Positions 9,109 to 18,462 are shown, counted from the first letter of the stretch. The stretch is 64,000 nucleotides of DNA from CAYLJO01 sp964383905 (GCA_964383905.1 CAYLJO010000002.1:1-64000); one strand, 5' to 3'. A program made the numbers and translations. The notes: generated by a model from the sequence alone, not told the origin.

Positions 9109-9789
9109 TCAGATGCCAGGGGTTGTCACCTCATATTTAGCCTCCGGCTCCTGGCCGCTGACTTCCGCCTCCCCTGTTTTCGCGTAAGATTGAAGTTCGG
9201 CGGCCGCCTCAAGCGATAGAAAGGCGCGGACCACCTGCGGATCGAACTCCAGGCCGGCCCAGTCGGTTAGATGTTTGCGCGCTTCTTCGGCGGTTCGAGC
9301 GGGGCGAAAGGGTCGCGCATCTGTGAGCGCCGCATACGCATCTGCGACGTGAAGAATGCGCGTTGAAAGTGGGATTTGTTCTCGTCGCAAAGCATCCGGG
9401 TAGCCGGTCCCGTTCCACCACTCGTGATACCAGCGGACGATAAGTTGTGCCCCGCGATCCGCGCCGGCCCGCCCAGCTTCCTGCTCGCCTATCAACGGGT
9501 GGCGAGCTAAATCGAGCCGCTCCTCCTCCGTGAGCGGGCCGGCTCGCCTGATGTACTCACGCTCCATCGTAGCCTCGCCGAGATCATGGGCTAGCGCGGC
9601 AACGCGGAGCGACGAACGATCCTGCGCCGCCAGATGAAAAAGTTTTGCTAATCGGTCGGCGAGCTTGGCGATCCGCGTCGCGTGCGGATGATCGTATGCT
9701 TCGAACGCGTCTGTAGCCGAAGCGAGGCGCAGAAACGCCTCGTCAGTCGTCAGTCCTTTCACCGCAAAATCGACCTGTGTGGGTGGCAT
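9109..9789 (-). CDS. HD-GYP-like metal-dependent phosphohydrolase
   Basis: A 226-residue cytoplasmic HD-domain protein. HPHATRIAKLADRL and AALAHDLGE give the first metal-binding His and the HD pair; the usual HDIGK Lys is Glu here. HPLIGE and RWYHEWWNGTGYP match the later His positions and the GYP motif of HD-GYP proteins, followed by ILHVADAYAALTD. HD-GYP proteins hydrolyse cyclic di-GMP or related cyclic dinucleotides (family knowledge). No attached receiver domain exists, so it is a stand-alone unit. The next minus-strand gene upstream encodes the DUF4388-J-domain protein, 63 bases away, and may be co-transcribed. Confidence 0.82.
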   Translation of the reverse strand: MPPTQVDFAVKGLTTDEAFLRLASATDAFEAYDHPHATRIAKLADRLAKLFHLAAQDRSSLRVAALAHDLGEATMEREYIRRAGPLTEEERLDLARHPLIGEQEAGRAGADRGAQLIVRWYHEWWNGTGYPDALRREQIPLSTRILHVADAYAALTDARPFRPARTAEEARKHLTDWAGLEFDPQVVRAFLSLEAAAELQSYAKTGEAEVSGQEPEAKYEVTTPGI

Positions 9790-9852
9790 GCTTTGGCTAA
9801 GAATGATAAAGCTAGAATACGCGCTTTCTTTATTGCCGCTCCGGTTTATTAT

Positions 9853-11445
9853 TTATCCCTTCTTCATACTGTCGAGCGCGCGGCGCACCGCATCGTTCTT
9901 CGGATCGATGGCGAGCGCACGCTCCAACTCGCCCTGCGCGCGCCGCGCCAGCCCCAAAAGGCGGTAGAGTTCGGCGAGCATGATGCGGTAAGAAACGTTG
10001 CCCGCGTCGAGCGAAATAGCAGCCTGGATCTCCGCCTCCGCGAGACGCCGCGTTTTCTCGAAAGCGCCGAGAGCGCGGCCATAATAAGCGCGGTAGCGCG
10101 CCTGCTGCGGCGCAAGCCGAGCCGCTTCTCCGAGACATGCGACGGCAAGCTTTTGATCGTCTTGCTGCAAAGCCGCCAGACCTTGTTGAAATAACTCTTC
10201 GGCTTTAGATGAAGGGGGGGCGGCGGTTGGCTGCGGGGCTGCGTTGCTTGTGGATTGATCCTTCGTCACCGCTGTATCCGCGCTCTTGCCCTGACCAGCC
10301 TGCTTCGGCTGAGAAAATGTCATGACAGGCTTCGACTTCCGCTTCGCGGCAAGTTTCGAATCATAAGCGGCGCGCAGGGTCTTATCTTTGAGCGTTTCGT
10401 AGGATTGCGCAATTTTCGCGAAAGCGGACTCGACGCGAGCACGCAGGTCGGCATCATTATGAAACTTGTCAGGATGAAAGCGTCTGGCCAAAGTATAGTA
10501 AGTTTTTTTGATCTCATGGGCTTCAGCGTCGGGGCTGATCCCCAGCACCTCATAGTGATCGTTCGCGAAGTTGAGCCGCGCAAACAGCGCATCAAGTTCT
10601 TGCCGCTCGTCAGCGACCTCTTTGCGCTCGGGGACGGGTGTGCCCGCCTCGCTTTTCGCTTTAGACCACAACCCGGTCGTCGCGGCCCGCGGTGAACTGT
10701 TTTTGGCAGGCGCAGGTTTTCCGGCCTGGGCCCTGGCCTGAGCCTCCTCTGTAAATGCCTGTGGCCAGTTGCTGCGGCCCAGCAGCCCGACGAGTGAGAG
10801 CGTATAGACCGCCCGCAAAGTATCCTCTTCGGAAAGCCCGCTGATGGCTGTCATCTCATGTATACTCGTCGGACCGGTCACACGCGAAAGCGCGAAAGCT
10901 TCCGTCGGCAGAAGCTCGAAACCGGACGCATCAACGGGCGCGGGCGAGAGGGTCTCCTGATGGTCTGCAAATCTTCCGGCAACGAATTCGCCCGGCAAGC
11001 GGCGCGCGCTCTCCAGCAGCAGTTTACCAGTCTCAACGCGAACGCGGACATCTTTGGCGAGTCGCACGCGCGGATCAAAAATCCACTGGCCGGCCGTCCA
11101 CAGGAGCACGGGACGAAGCACCTCGATGGCCTGCCGCGCCAGCAAATCTTCGAGGGCTTGACGGCTTAGTGCGCCGGTCGAGAAGAGCCCACCCACCAGC
11201 TTCATGTCTGGCTCTGTTTCACCGGCCTCGGCCAGTTGTTGTTCTGTGACAGCGCCCCAGCGGCGCAGGCATTCGGCCAGACGGTGGGCGCGAAGATTGG
11301 ATGTCGCGTAGATGAGCTCACCCGCGTCGAAGTACAGAACCGTCTTGACGCGCTCGTGTTCGAGGCGCAAGGCGCCCGAAAGACCTGCAGCGGATATTTC
11401 GCGTATGAGTTCGGCGAGCGGATGCTCGTGCAATTGACCATTCAT
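9853..11445 (-). CDS. DUF4388 (PatA-type)-DnaJ-TPR fusion protein
   Basis: A 530-residue multi-domain protein. Residues about 1-110 form a DUF4388/PatA N-terminal domain (SGALRLEHERVKTVLYFDAG). A middle region of about 190-265 looks winged-helix-like. A J domain lies at about 300-370 (HYEVLGISPDAEAHEIKKTY) with the HPD tripeptide intact in RRFHPDKF. After a low-complexity linker, TPR-like repeats occupy about 415-530. J domains recruit and stimulate Hsp70 (DnaK). DUF4388 occurs in gliding and developmental regulators of myxobacteria and acidobacteria. A role linking signalling to chaperone activity is inferred. The start abuts the divergent histidine kinase region. Confidence 0.85.
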   Translation of the reverse strand: MNGQLHEHPLAELIREISAAGLSGALRLEHERVKTVLYFDAGELIYATSNLRAHRLAECLRRWGAVTEQQLAEAGETEPDMKLVGGLFSTGALSRQALEDLLARQAIEVLRPVLLWTAGQWIFDPRVRLAKDVRVRVETGKLLLESARRLPGEFVAGRFADHQETLSPAPVDASGFELLPTEAFALSRVTGPTSIHEMTAISGLSEEDTLRAVYTLSLVGLLGRSNWPQAFTEEAQARAQAGKPAPAKNSSPRAATTGLWSKAKSEAGTPVPERKEVADERQELDALFARLNFANDHYEVLGISPDAEAHEIKKTYYTLARRFHPDKFHNDADLRARVESAFAKIAQSYETLKDKTLRAAYDSKLAAKRKSKPVMTFSQPKQAGQGKSADTAVTKDQSTSNAAPQPTAAPPSSKAEELFQQGLAALQQDDQKLAVACLGEAARLAPQQARYRAYYGRALGAFEKTRRLAEAEIQAAISLDAGNVSYRIMLAELYRLLGLARRAQGELERALAIDPKNDAVRRALDSMKKG

Positions 11446-11752
11446 GCGGACGGTTCTGGAACGCCTGCGGCCGAATCTACCATTAGGGAGAGGCGTTCAT
11501 CTTGATCCCCTCAATCATCATAGCGCACGCGCACGCAAAAACAGAAGGCGACCCGTGAGAATGCCGAAACGGCAAGCCCGGCTCGTCGCTACGCTGCATC
11601 TTCCTTTCGGGCCACGTTTGCTGCCCGCTTTCCCCCTCTTCTCTTTGACACTGCTAAAACTGCGCTTTATATTCTTGATGACTACTTTTTCAAGGAAACA
11701 TGCGCACCTTTTTCGCTTTTATCATGGAGCGAAAAGCGGTGCCTTGCGTCAC

Positions 11753-13150
11753 ATGAACAGGCAGGTAAAGGACAACGCAGAACCGGCGACAAATGTAGAA
11801 GAGGGAACCACGGCATCCGACGCGCCCTGCGGCGAGCTACATGAGCTGAGCGCAGAGATTGTCGATCTCTTCTACACCCAAGCATTCTCTCCTGACGATA
11901 TTCGCACGCCTTCTGACGTCTGCGAAGCATTTTCAGATATCCTCCTCCGGCATTGGAAATTGTGTTGCATCATCATCTATCTGCGCGGCGGTGACGGCCA
12001 CCTGAGCGAGACAGCAATTCGCACGAATGGGCGTCTGGACGAGGCAAAAGCGCGCGATGTGGGCAAACTGCTCGCCGACGTCGTCGAGCGCGAGGGGCGG
12101 GAGCTACGTGCCGGATTAAGTGAAGGGGAGGAAAGTAATGATGAAACGGCGGCGCACCTACTACGTCCGCTCGCGGATGCCGGTCTGAGCGCGGCGTGTG
12201 TGGCGGTGCCGATTCATGCGCGCGGGTCGCTGGTCGGCGCACTCGTCGCGCTCGCCTCTGCGCCGGAGCGCTTGCGCGCAGCCCTGAGCGGCATCCGTTT
12301 CATCGTCGCGCCGATCGTCATTGCCGTCGGCAACGCGCGCCGGGCCGAGGCCATCAATGAGCAGCACGATCATATCGAACATCTCGTAGAAGAATTGCAG
12401 CAGCGTAGCGCGGAACTCACGGAGGCCAACCGTGAGTTACGGCGTGTGGCGCAATATCGCTCGCTCTTCCTGGCGCGCATGTCGCATGAGCTGCGTACGC
12501 CGCTCACCGCCATCCTCGGCTTCTCTGAAATCCTTATTGATCAGGAAAAGCTGACCGACTCGCAGCGCCGCTTTTGCGAAAAAATTCAGGCTTCCGGGAT
12601 GCAACTGCAGGCGAGCCTTAACCAACTGGTTGATCTCTCGCGGCTTGAAGCGGGACAGATGGAGATCTTTCTTCATGAATTTTCGCTGCGTGAAGCTTTA
12701 CGCGATGCCTGCGCGGCGGTCGCGCGGCTGGCCCAGAAGCAGGACGTGAGGATTGACTGTAACTCGGCGCTGGACGGCGCAACAATCGTTTCCGACGAAA
12801 GTAAACTCCGGCAGGTGCTCTACAACTTTCTCGCCTACGCGATCAGCCGCAGTCCGGTCGGCGAACACGTCACTGTGCGTGCTGAAAACGCGGCCCCGTC
12901 CCGCTTTAAATTGAGGATAGAGGATCGCGGTGAGACCTTGTCTGACATGTCTCGTGTGTTCGAGCCGGTCGAGATCGACGCGCCGAGTGGGGCGGCCACC
13001 AGCATGAACGAGCTCGGGCTTGTGATTGCGCGCCGCCTGATCGACGTGCTCGGCGGGACGATTACGCTTGAAAAGGGTGCGCCGCATGGTCTCAAAGTGT
13101 CGATCGAACTGCCGACGCGCCCGAATGAAGGCGCCGGAACGAACACATAA
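11753..13150 (+). CDS. Soluble GAF-domain sensor histidine kinase with atypical ATPase domain
   Basis: From ATG 11753 the protein is 465 residues: a GAF-like sensor region (about 25-205), a coiled coil (about 210-245), a HisKA domain with the phosphoacceptor motif ARMSHELRTPLTAILG, and a HATPase_c domain. The open frame extends upstream to 11444 but that part is Arg-rich and unlike the family. The ATPase domain is unusual: the N-box reads NFLAYAISRSP, with Tyr where the Mg-ATP-binding Asn is normally found, and the G1 region reads EDRGETL. Autokinase activity is therefore uncertain. No response regulator is adjacent. Confidence 0.83.
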   Translation: MNRQVKDNAEPATNVEEGTTASDAPCGELHELSAEIVDLFYTQAFSPDDIRTPSDVCEAFSDILLRHWKLCCIIIYLRGGDGHLSETAIRTNGRLDEAKARDVGKLLADVVEREGRELRAGLSEGEESNDETAAHLLRPLADAGLSAACVAVPIHARGSLVGALVALASAPERLRAALSGIRFIVAPIVIAVGNARRAEAINEQHDHIEHLVEELQQRSAELTEANRELRRVAQYRSLFLARMSHELRTPLTAILGFSEILIDQEKLTDSQRRFCEKIQASGMQLQASLNQLVDLSRLEAGQMEIFLHEFSLREALRDACAAVARLAQKQDVRIDCNSALDGATIVSDESKLRQVLYNFLAYAISRSPVGEHVTVRAENAAPSRFKLRIEDRGETLSDMSRVFEPVEIDAPSGAATSMNELGLVIARRLIDVLGGTITLEKGAPHGLKVSIELPTRPNEGAGTNT

Positions 13151-13364
13151 ATATGGCATGGCGCAAGTAAAGGCAGATCACCTTACTTTCTCGTCCTACC
13201 GGGCGCATCGGATTGATAAGCATCACTTCAGACATCGTCGCGCGTGAGCGTCGAGCGACGCACGCGCAGGCGTACCGACAAGCTACTGTGTGGAAACGTA
13301 GATATAAGCTCCGAGCACGCTTTAGCTTAAAACCCGGAACTCGAAGTCCGGAACTCAGAACCCA

Positions 13365-14150
13365 ATGGTAGAGAAGTCGAATCAAGCGGAGATTGAGGTG
13401 CGTGAGTGCATCACGATTGACGAGTTCGACGCGTGCGTCTCGTTGCAGCGTGAGGCTTTCGGTCTGCCCGACATGGAGATTTCGCCGCGGCGCCATTTAA
13501 TCGTCTCACGGCAAGCGGGCGGCTGGACGCTCGGCGCGTTCGTCGATCATAAGATGATCGGCTTCGTGCACCATCTGGCGGCCGTACGCGGCGCTAATGA
13601 GGTCATCGGTTATTCCCATATGATGGCCGTCGCGCGTGCCTATCAAAACAGGGGGGTGGGGGCCCGTCTCAAATGGGCGCAGCGCGAGCGTGCGCTCGCC
13701 GAGGGTAGAAGCTTTATCAAATGGACATGGGACCCGATGCTGGCGCGCAACGCCCATTTTAATCTCAACCGTCTCGGCGCGATCGTGCGCTCTTACGCCG
13801 TAAACTTTTACGGGACTGATTACAGCAGATGGCCAACGTCTAAAACCGGGGAGGCGCCGGGCATTGACAGTGATCGTTTATTCGCCGAGTGGTATTTACG
13901 CTCGGCGCGCGTCTCGGAATTTGCACGCGGTCGAGCTCCCACGCCTGAGGCGGCCCCGGTCGAGGAGATTGAGATACCGGCTGACTGGCGCGCGCTCGTC
14001 GAAACGGACGCGGCTGCGGCGCGTCGCGAGCAACTGCGCGTGCGTGGAGAATTCGAAAAAGCCTTTGCCGCCGGACTCGTCTGCGCCGGCTTCCGACGCG
14101 ACACGGCGCGTCCGCGCTATTTACTTTATAGCGAGATAAGTGGCGAATAG
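13365..14150 (+). CDS. GNAT-family acetyltransferase (COG3375-like)
   Basis: A 261-residue cytoplasmic protein with a GNAT acetyl-CoA-binding core. Strand and motif A are visible at GYSHMMAVARAYQNRGVGAR, where RGVGAR matches the Q/RxxGxG/A pyrophosphate loop. The downstream WTWDPMLARNAHFNLNRLGA and NFYGTDYS segments are typical of the predicted acetyltransferases of COG3375, whose substrate is unknown. It directly follows a short repeat-like leader (13330-13362) and precedes an M20 peptidase pseudogene on the same strand. Confidence 0.8.
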   Translation: MVEKSNQAEIEVRECITIDEFDACVSLQREAFGLPDMEISPRRHLIVSRQAGGWTLGAFVDHKMIGFVHHLAAVRGANEVIGYSHMMAVARAYQNRGVGARLKWAQRERALAEGRSFIKWTWDPMLARNAHFNLNRLGAIVRSYAVNFYGTDYSRWPTSKTGEAPGIDSDRLFAEWYLRSARVSEFARGRAPTPEAAPVEEIEIPADWRALVETDAAAARREQLRVRGEFEKAFAAGLVCAGFRRDTARPRYLLYSEISGE

Positions 14151-14212
14151 GGGATTGCCTGATCTGATCACCGTTATTTAACCCGACCATCCCTTAATCA
14201 TCTGGATTGAAG

Positions 14213-14686
14213 ATGCCTTTCAGCCGTTTCGACCGTTACGTTGACCGCCACGCGCGCGCCTTCACGGAGCGGCTTCAGGCGTTGTGTCGCATGCCTTCGG
14301 TGGCGGCGCGCGGGACCGGAATGCGCGCCATGAGCGAAGAGGTCGAGCAGTTGTTGACGCGCGCGGCAATTGAGAGCGCGCCTGATGTTTACGGCGCCCG
14401 GCCCATCATTTACCCGTTCGATCCTTCGAGCGGCCCGGTCGGCACAGTTTGTGGTGTGAGAGACCCACCCACCCCCGTTGCCTCCTTCGGCACGAGCTAC
14501 GCGGGTTCCAACCCGCACGGCCCGGACGAGAACATACGACTCGATGACTTTATGCAAAGTATCAAGTTCTTCGGTCGCATCATTCACTATCTAGGCCATC
14601 ACGACAAACCGAAGAGTGGCGGCCGCAACGCCAATGCATGGTCATCGGATAAACTTGCTAACGCTGCACGTTCGGTTATGATGTAA
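14213..14686 (+). pseudogene. M20-family dipeptidase remnant with large internal deletion
   Basis: The first roughly 50 codons (FDRYVDRHARAFTERLQ, ALCRMPSVA) match the N-terminus of M20 metallodipeptidases. The sequence then passes without a stop into their C-terminus (YGARPIIYPFDPSSGPVG, then SNPHGPDENIRLDDFMQS). The intact family is about 450 residues, so around 300 residues, including all N-terminal metal ligands and the dimerisation domain, are missing. The joint is near 14365-14385. A non-homologous tail of about 30 residues follows. The open frame is intact but catalysis is impossible as drawn. The ATG at 14213 is preferred over TTG 14207. Confidence 0.75.
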
Positions 14687-14759
14687 TTGGACGCTCGTGC
14701 AAATGTTCCGGCCGTGAATGGCCGATCAGTTCGGGGCCGAATGCTTTTAATATTAAAGG

Positions 14760-16787
14760 GTGAGAGGGAAGTTGCCGACTCAACATCAAACTATTGAGCG
14801 CGAGATCCAGAAGCTGCGCGAAGAGATTCGCCATCATGAAGAGCTTTATTATGTTCAGGACGATCCGGAAATCTCCGATGCCGAGTACGATGCTCTCCTG
14901 GCTCGGCTGAACCAACTGGAGGCAGAACACCCGGAATTAGTCATGCCCGATAGCCCGACGCAGCGAGTCGGGGGCCGCCCCGCCGAGGGCTTCGCCGAGT
15001 ACGTGCATCGCCGCCCGATGCTGTCGCTCGATAACAGCTACAATATTAATGATTTACGTGCCTTTGACGAGCGCTGTCGTAAGCTGGCGGACGGCCGGGC
15101 CATCGAATACGTCGCCGAACTCAAAATAGACGGCCTATCAATCTCGCTTCACTATGAGAACAATGTGCTCGAGCGCGGCGTCACCCGCGGCGACGGGCAG
15201 CGCGGTGAAGACGTCACGCAGAACGTGCGCACGATTCGCAGCATCCCGCTGAGGCTGAAAAATGGCGACCCGCGATATGCAAGGATCGAAGTGCGCGGCG
15301 AGGCTTACCTGTCGCGGAGCATGTTCGAGCAGATCAATGCCGAGCGCGAGGAAGAGGGTAGCGCGCGATTTGCTAACCCGCGCAATGCTGCGGCGGGGAC
15401 GATCCGTCAGCTCGATCCTAAGATCGTCGCCGCGCGCCGACTTGATATGTTCGCTTATGACCTGATTACAGGCGAGCGCAAGCCTTTCGCGACGCACTGG
15501 GACGCGCTCGACTGGCTCGACCGCGCGGGCCTTCGCGTAAATCCCAACCGCGCCTTATGCGCTTCGATTGACGAGGTCATAGAGTTCTGTAACCAGATGG
15601 AGCTCAAACGCGACGAGCTGGGCTATGAGATTGACGGCGTGGTGGTGAAAGTAAATTCCACGGCGCTACAGGATGAATTCGGCGCGACGACAAAAGCGCC
15701 ACGCTGGGCCATCGCCTACAAGTACCCGGCGCGGCAAGCGACGACGCAGGTCCTCTCCATCGTCGTGCAGGTCGGGCGGACGGGCGCGCTCACGCCGGTC
15801 GCCAACCTCCAGCCCGTCCTTCTCGCCGGCACGACCGTTTCGCGTGCGACCCTGCATAATGAAGACGAGATCAAGCGTCTCGACGTGCGCGAAGGCGATT
15901 GGGTGCTGATCGAAAAGAGCGGCGAGATTATTCCGAAAGTTTTGAAGGTGATCGAGTCGCGGCGCACGGGCGCGGAAAAGCGCTTCCGCATGCCGAAAAA
16001 TTGCCCCGTGTGCGGCGGCGTTATCTCGCGGCCCGAAGGTGAGGTCGTCGCGCGGTGTATCGCCGCCGACTGCGCGGCGCAGCTCAAAGCCCGCCTGCTG
16101 CATTTTGCGTCGCGTCGCGCTATGCGTATCGAAGGGCTTGGTGAAGCGCTGGTCGAGCAGCTTACCGAGAAGAAGATGGTCCGAGACGTCGGCGACCTCT
16201 ACGCGCTAAAGCAGGAAGAGGTGGCGGCGCTCGAACGCAAGGCGGAGAAGTCGGCGTCCAACCTGATGGCGCAAATCGAGGCGAGCAAATCACGTGCCCT
16301 GGCAGCGCTTATTTACGGCCTGGGCATTCGCCACGTCGGCGAAAGAACGGCAGGCATTCTCGCGCGCCATTTCGGCTCGCTCGAGCGTCTAAGCAACGCG
16401 AGCGTTGAAGATCTGGACGCCGTTCATGAAATAGGTCTGACGGTGGCGGAGAGCGTGCGCGACTGGTTTGACGACGCGGGCAATCGCGCCCTCTGCGAGC
16501 GTTTGCAGGCGGCCGGGGTGCGCACGGAAGTTGAGCGCCGGGCGGGCGGAGCGCGAGCGGAAGCCTTCGCGGGTAAGCAGTTCGTCCTGACCGGAAAGCT
16601 GACAAGTCTGACGCGCGATGAGGCGCGTGAGCTGATTGAAAACTGCGGTGGCCGGGTGACATCTTCGGTCAGCAAAAAGACCGATTACGTCGTGGCGGGC
16701 GAAGATGCCGGATCTAAACTCGACAAGGCGGTCGCGCTCGGCCTGCGCGTGATAGGCGAAGCGGAGCTCAGGAAGATGCTGGGCTGA
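14760..16787 (+). CDS. ligA: NAD-dependent DNA ligase LigA
   Basis: The protein is 675 residues, the family's usual length. Domain Ia (EEIRHHEELYYVQDD) is followed by the adenylation domain with the nucleotide-accepting lysine in AELKIDG (about residue 122). Then come the OB fold (VQVGRTGALTPVANL), a C4 zinc finger starting CPVCGG near residue 415, HhH repeats and a C-terminal BRCT domain (about 600-675; GKQFVLTGKLTSLTRDEARE). It seals nicks in replication and repair using NAD+. The GTG at 14760 is the first start in frame; TTG at 14772 is also possible, preceded by GAGAGGGAAG. Confidence 0.97.
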   Translation: MRGKLPTQHQTIEREIQKLREEIRHHEELYYVQDDPEISDAEYDALLARLNQLEAEHPELVMPDSPTQRVGGRPAEGFAEYVHRRPMLSLDNSYNINDLRAFDERCRKLADGRAIEYVAELKIDGLSISLHYENNVLERGVTRGDGQRGEDVTQNVRTIRSIPLRLKNGDPRYARIEVRGEAYLSRSMFEQINAEREEEGSARFANPRNAAAGTIRQLDPKIVAARRLDMFAYDLITGERKPFATHWDALDWLDRAGLRVNPNRALCASIDEVIEFCNQMELKRDELGYEIDGVVVKVNSTALQDEFGATTKAPRWAIAYKYPARQATTQVLSIVVQVGRTGALTPVANLQPVLLAGTTVSRATLHNEDEIKRLDVREGDWVLIEKSGEIIPKVLKVIESRRTGAEKRFRMPKNCPVCGGVISRPEGEVVARCIAADCAAQLKARLLHFASRRAMRIEGLGEALVEQLTEKKMVRDVGDLYALKQEEVAALERKAEKSASNLMAQIEASKSRALAALIYGLGIRHVGERTAGILARHFGSLERLSNASVEDLDAVHEIGLTVAESVRDWFDDAGNRALCERLQAAGVRTEVERRAGGARAEAFAGKQFVLTGKLTSLTRDEARELIENCGGRVTSSVSKKTDYVVAGEDAGSKLDKAVALGLRVIGEAELRKMLG

Positions 16788-16940
16788 AGATGGCAGATTT
16801 AGGATTTAAGATTTAAGATGGCGATCTCAAATTTCAGATTTCGACGGGTGTCGGGGATCGATACCTCAAGACTGAAATCTATTAGGTGTCTCGAATTTAA
16901 ATCCGGCATTTGGGGTTAGTATTACAATCTGGAGACATAA
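16788..16940. repeat. AT-rich intergenic segment with GATTT-type short repeats
   Basis: Several near-copies of GATTTAAGAT/CAGATTT occur in both orientations (for example GATTTAGGATTTAAGATTTA at 16797-16816). A comparable stretch lies at 20590-20645. Such degenerate repeats are common between genes in some environmental bacteria; no function is known to me. Confidence 0.4.
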
Positions 16941-17378
16941 ATGAGCGCGACAGAGGGGACAGATAAACTCGAGCTTGTGTATACCCTTTTCTGCGATGAT
17001 GTGCGTTTAGAGGTCGGCAACAAGCTTTCTTTGATGGGCGTGTTTCAAAATATTATGGTGCAGCAACTGCCCGTCTCGCTGATTAAGTTTGCCGTCATCA
17101 ACCACTGGCGCGGCGAGGGCGTGCACCTTTCTGAGGTGCGCATCCTGACGCCGGACCGCCAGCAGCCCGTCGTCGTCTCCCAACCGACGCGCTTCGAGAT
17201 CGCGCCCGGCGGGTTTGCCGACAACATTAGCTTTTTCGTCAACGTGACTTTCCCGACGTCCGGGCAGTACTGGGTGCAAACGCTCATTGATTCCACGCTC
17301 TTTGATGAGCAGCCGTTGATGGTGGCTGATGCGCGCGCGGCGCAAGGGGCGGATAGCTATTCGGAAGCGGTGAACTGA
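16941..17378 (+). CDS. DUF6941-like protein of unknown function
   Basis: A 145-residue soluble protein, compact and beta-rich. The segment TLFCDDVRLEVGNKLSLMGV, continuing into FQN, resembles DUF6941 proteins, which share an F/ICDD-R-E-GKLSLIG signature; the C-terminal SGQYWVQTLIDSTLFDEQPL fits a beta-sandwich end. Function is unknown in that family. A GGAGACATAA ribosome site precedes the ATG. It lies between ligA and a convergent Fis-type regulator gene. The DUF assignment is from memory of the motif. Confidence 0.7.
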   Translation: MSATEGTDKLELVYTLFCDDVRLEVGNKLSLMGVFQNIMVQQLPVSLIKFAVINHWRGEGVHLSEVRILTPDRQQPVVVSQPTRFEIAPGGFADNISFFVNVTFPTSGQYWVQTLIDSTLFDEQPLMVADARAAQGADSYSEAVN

Positions 17379-17475
17379 CCGGCCAAGCCTGAGTATAAAT
17401 CGTCTTAAGCCGGAGACCGTGCGATAGACTCGGGTCAGGGTGAGCGTACTTCGGTCAACACTAAATTCTTAACAT

Positions 17476-17874
17476 TTAGAGGTTGTAGAGCTTGATCTTA
17501 TTATTGAGCGTCGTCGCTCTGAGGCCGAGCAGTTGCGCCGCGCGCGATTGAATACCACCCGCTTGTTCGAGCGCGAGTTTGATCAGATTAATTTCGAACT
17601 GGCGCACCTCGTCGTAGAAGTTGATGCCGTGTTCGATCTTTAAATTTTGACCCTCCTGCAGAGCTCTTATTTCGGCGAGCGCTTCATCGTGCTCTAAAGC
17701 CTGGGCTTCCTGTAGCAAAGCGAGCGCCAGATCTTTTAAGACTTTGATCCGACCGCTTGCCTGGTGCTTCCCGGCCTCGCTAACCTTCACCGGCCTTGCT
17801 GGCACAGCAGAAAACTGACGCCGTAAGCGTCGCTTTGGAATGGCGCCAATCAACGCAGCTTTACTTCCATCCAT
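17476..17874 (-). CDS. Fis-type helix-turn-helix regulator
   Basis: A 132-residue protein with a basic N-terminus and a C-terminal Fis/NtrC-type DNA-binding domain (about 85-132): EINLIKLALEQAGGIQSRAA, then QLLGLRATTLNNKIKLYNL. The helix-turn-helix matches the last domain of sigma-54 activators, but there is no AAA+ or receiver domain, so it is stand-alone and not an NtrC-like activator by itself. Role as a nucleoid or local transcription factor is inferred. Confidence 0.78.
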   Translation of the reverse strand: MDGSKAALIGAIPKRRLRRQFSAVPARPVKVSEAGKHQASGRIKVLKDLALALLQEAQALEHDEALAEIRALQEGQNLKIEHGINFYDEVRQFEINLIKLALEQAGGIQSRAAQLLGLRATTLNNKIKLYNL

Positions 17875-18078
17875 GGTTATTGCCCTAATATGTAAACACC
17901 GCGGCGATAGGTTTTATGGCAAAAATTTTTACCGGACAGGGGGTCGCATGGGGATGGGTATGTGTGAGGTAAAAGTGAAAAGGCTGGAACGTTCTCGCAG
18001 GCTGGCGGTACCTGCTCAGACGTGTCAGGGCACGAACATCGATTCTATCGGCTCGGGTATTTATCCGAATGGAAGGAA

Positions 18079-18108
18079 AAGGGCGGGCCGGCAAAAAGGC
18101 TCGCCCTT
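18079..18108 (-). terminator. Intrinsic terminator of the tRNA-Leu transcript
   Basis: An 11-bp stem (18079-18089 with 18098-18108, one G-U pair) with an 8-base loop. Read on the minus strand it is followed by TTTTCC, and it lies about 25 bases past the tRNA 3' end. Confidence 0.75.
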
Positions 18109-18131
18109 ACGGCATCACAATTTGATGTTAA

Positions 18132-18215
18132 TGCGGATGAGAGGGATCGAACCTCCACGATGTCACCATCACAGGCTTCTGAGACCTGCGCGTCTGCCAG
18201 TTCCGCCACATCCGC
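18132..18215 (-). tRNA. tRNA-Leu (anticodon CAG)
   Basis: The 84-nt minus-strand sequence folds as a type II tRNA. The acceptor GCGGATG pairs with CATCCGC; the D-arm contains GGCGGAACTGGCAGAC; the anticodon stem CAGGT/GCCTG encloses loop CTCAGAA, giving anticodon CAG. A long variable arm (around TGATGGTGACATC) and the T-arm GGAGGTTCGATCCCTC follow. CCA is not encoded. It decodes CUG. Confidence 0.95.
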
Positions 18216-18462
18216 AGGGAATAACCAAGTTTACGGAGGTGGGGGAATGGTGTCAAGCAAGCCGTCCTGCGCCGCTACGGCCGGCCGTAAAGAGGGCCAA
18301 AACGTCTCCCGCTTGGTGGCAACGTCTACGCACGCGGCGATGCCGAAGCCGTTTTCATAGCGGCGCCGGAAATCCTTGGGGGAAATTTCGGCGCCGGAGT
18401 TCGGTATGGTTGCGAGTTAACCTCCGTGATTGTTATAGTTGCCCTCAAGTATTGGAAAGCTG

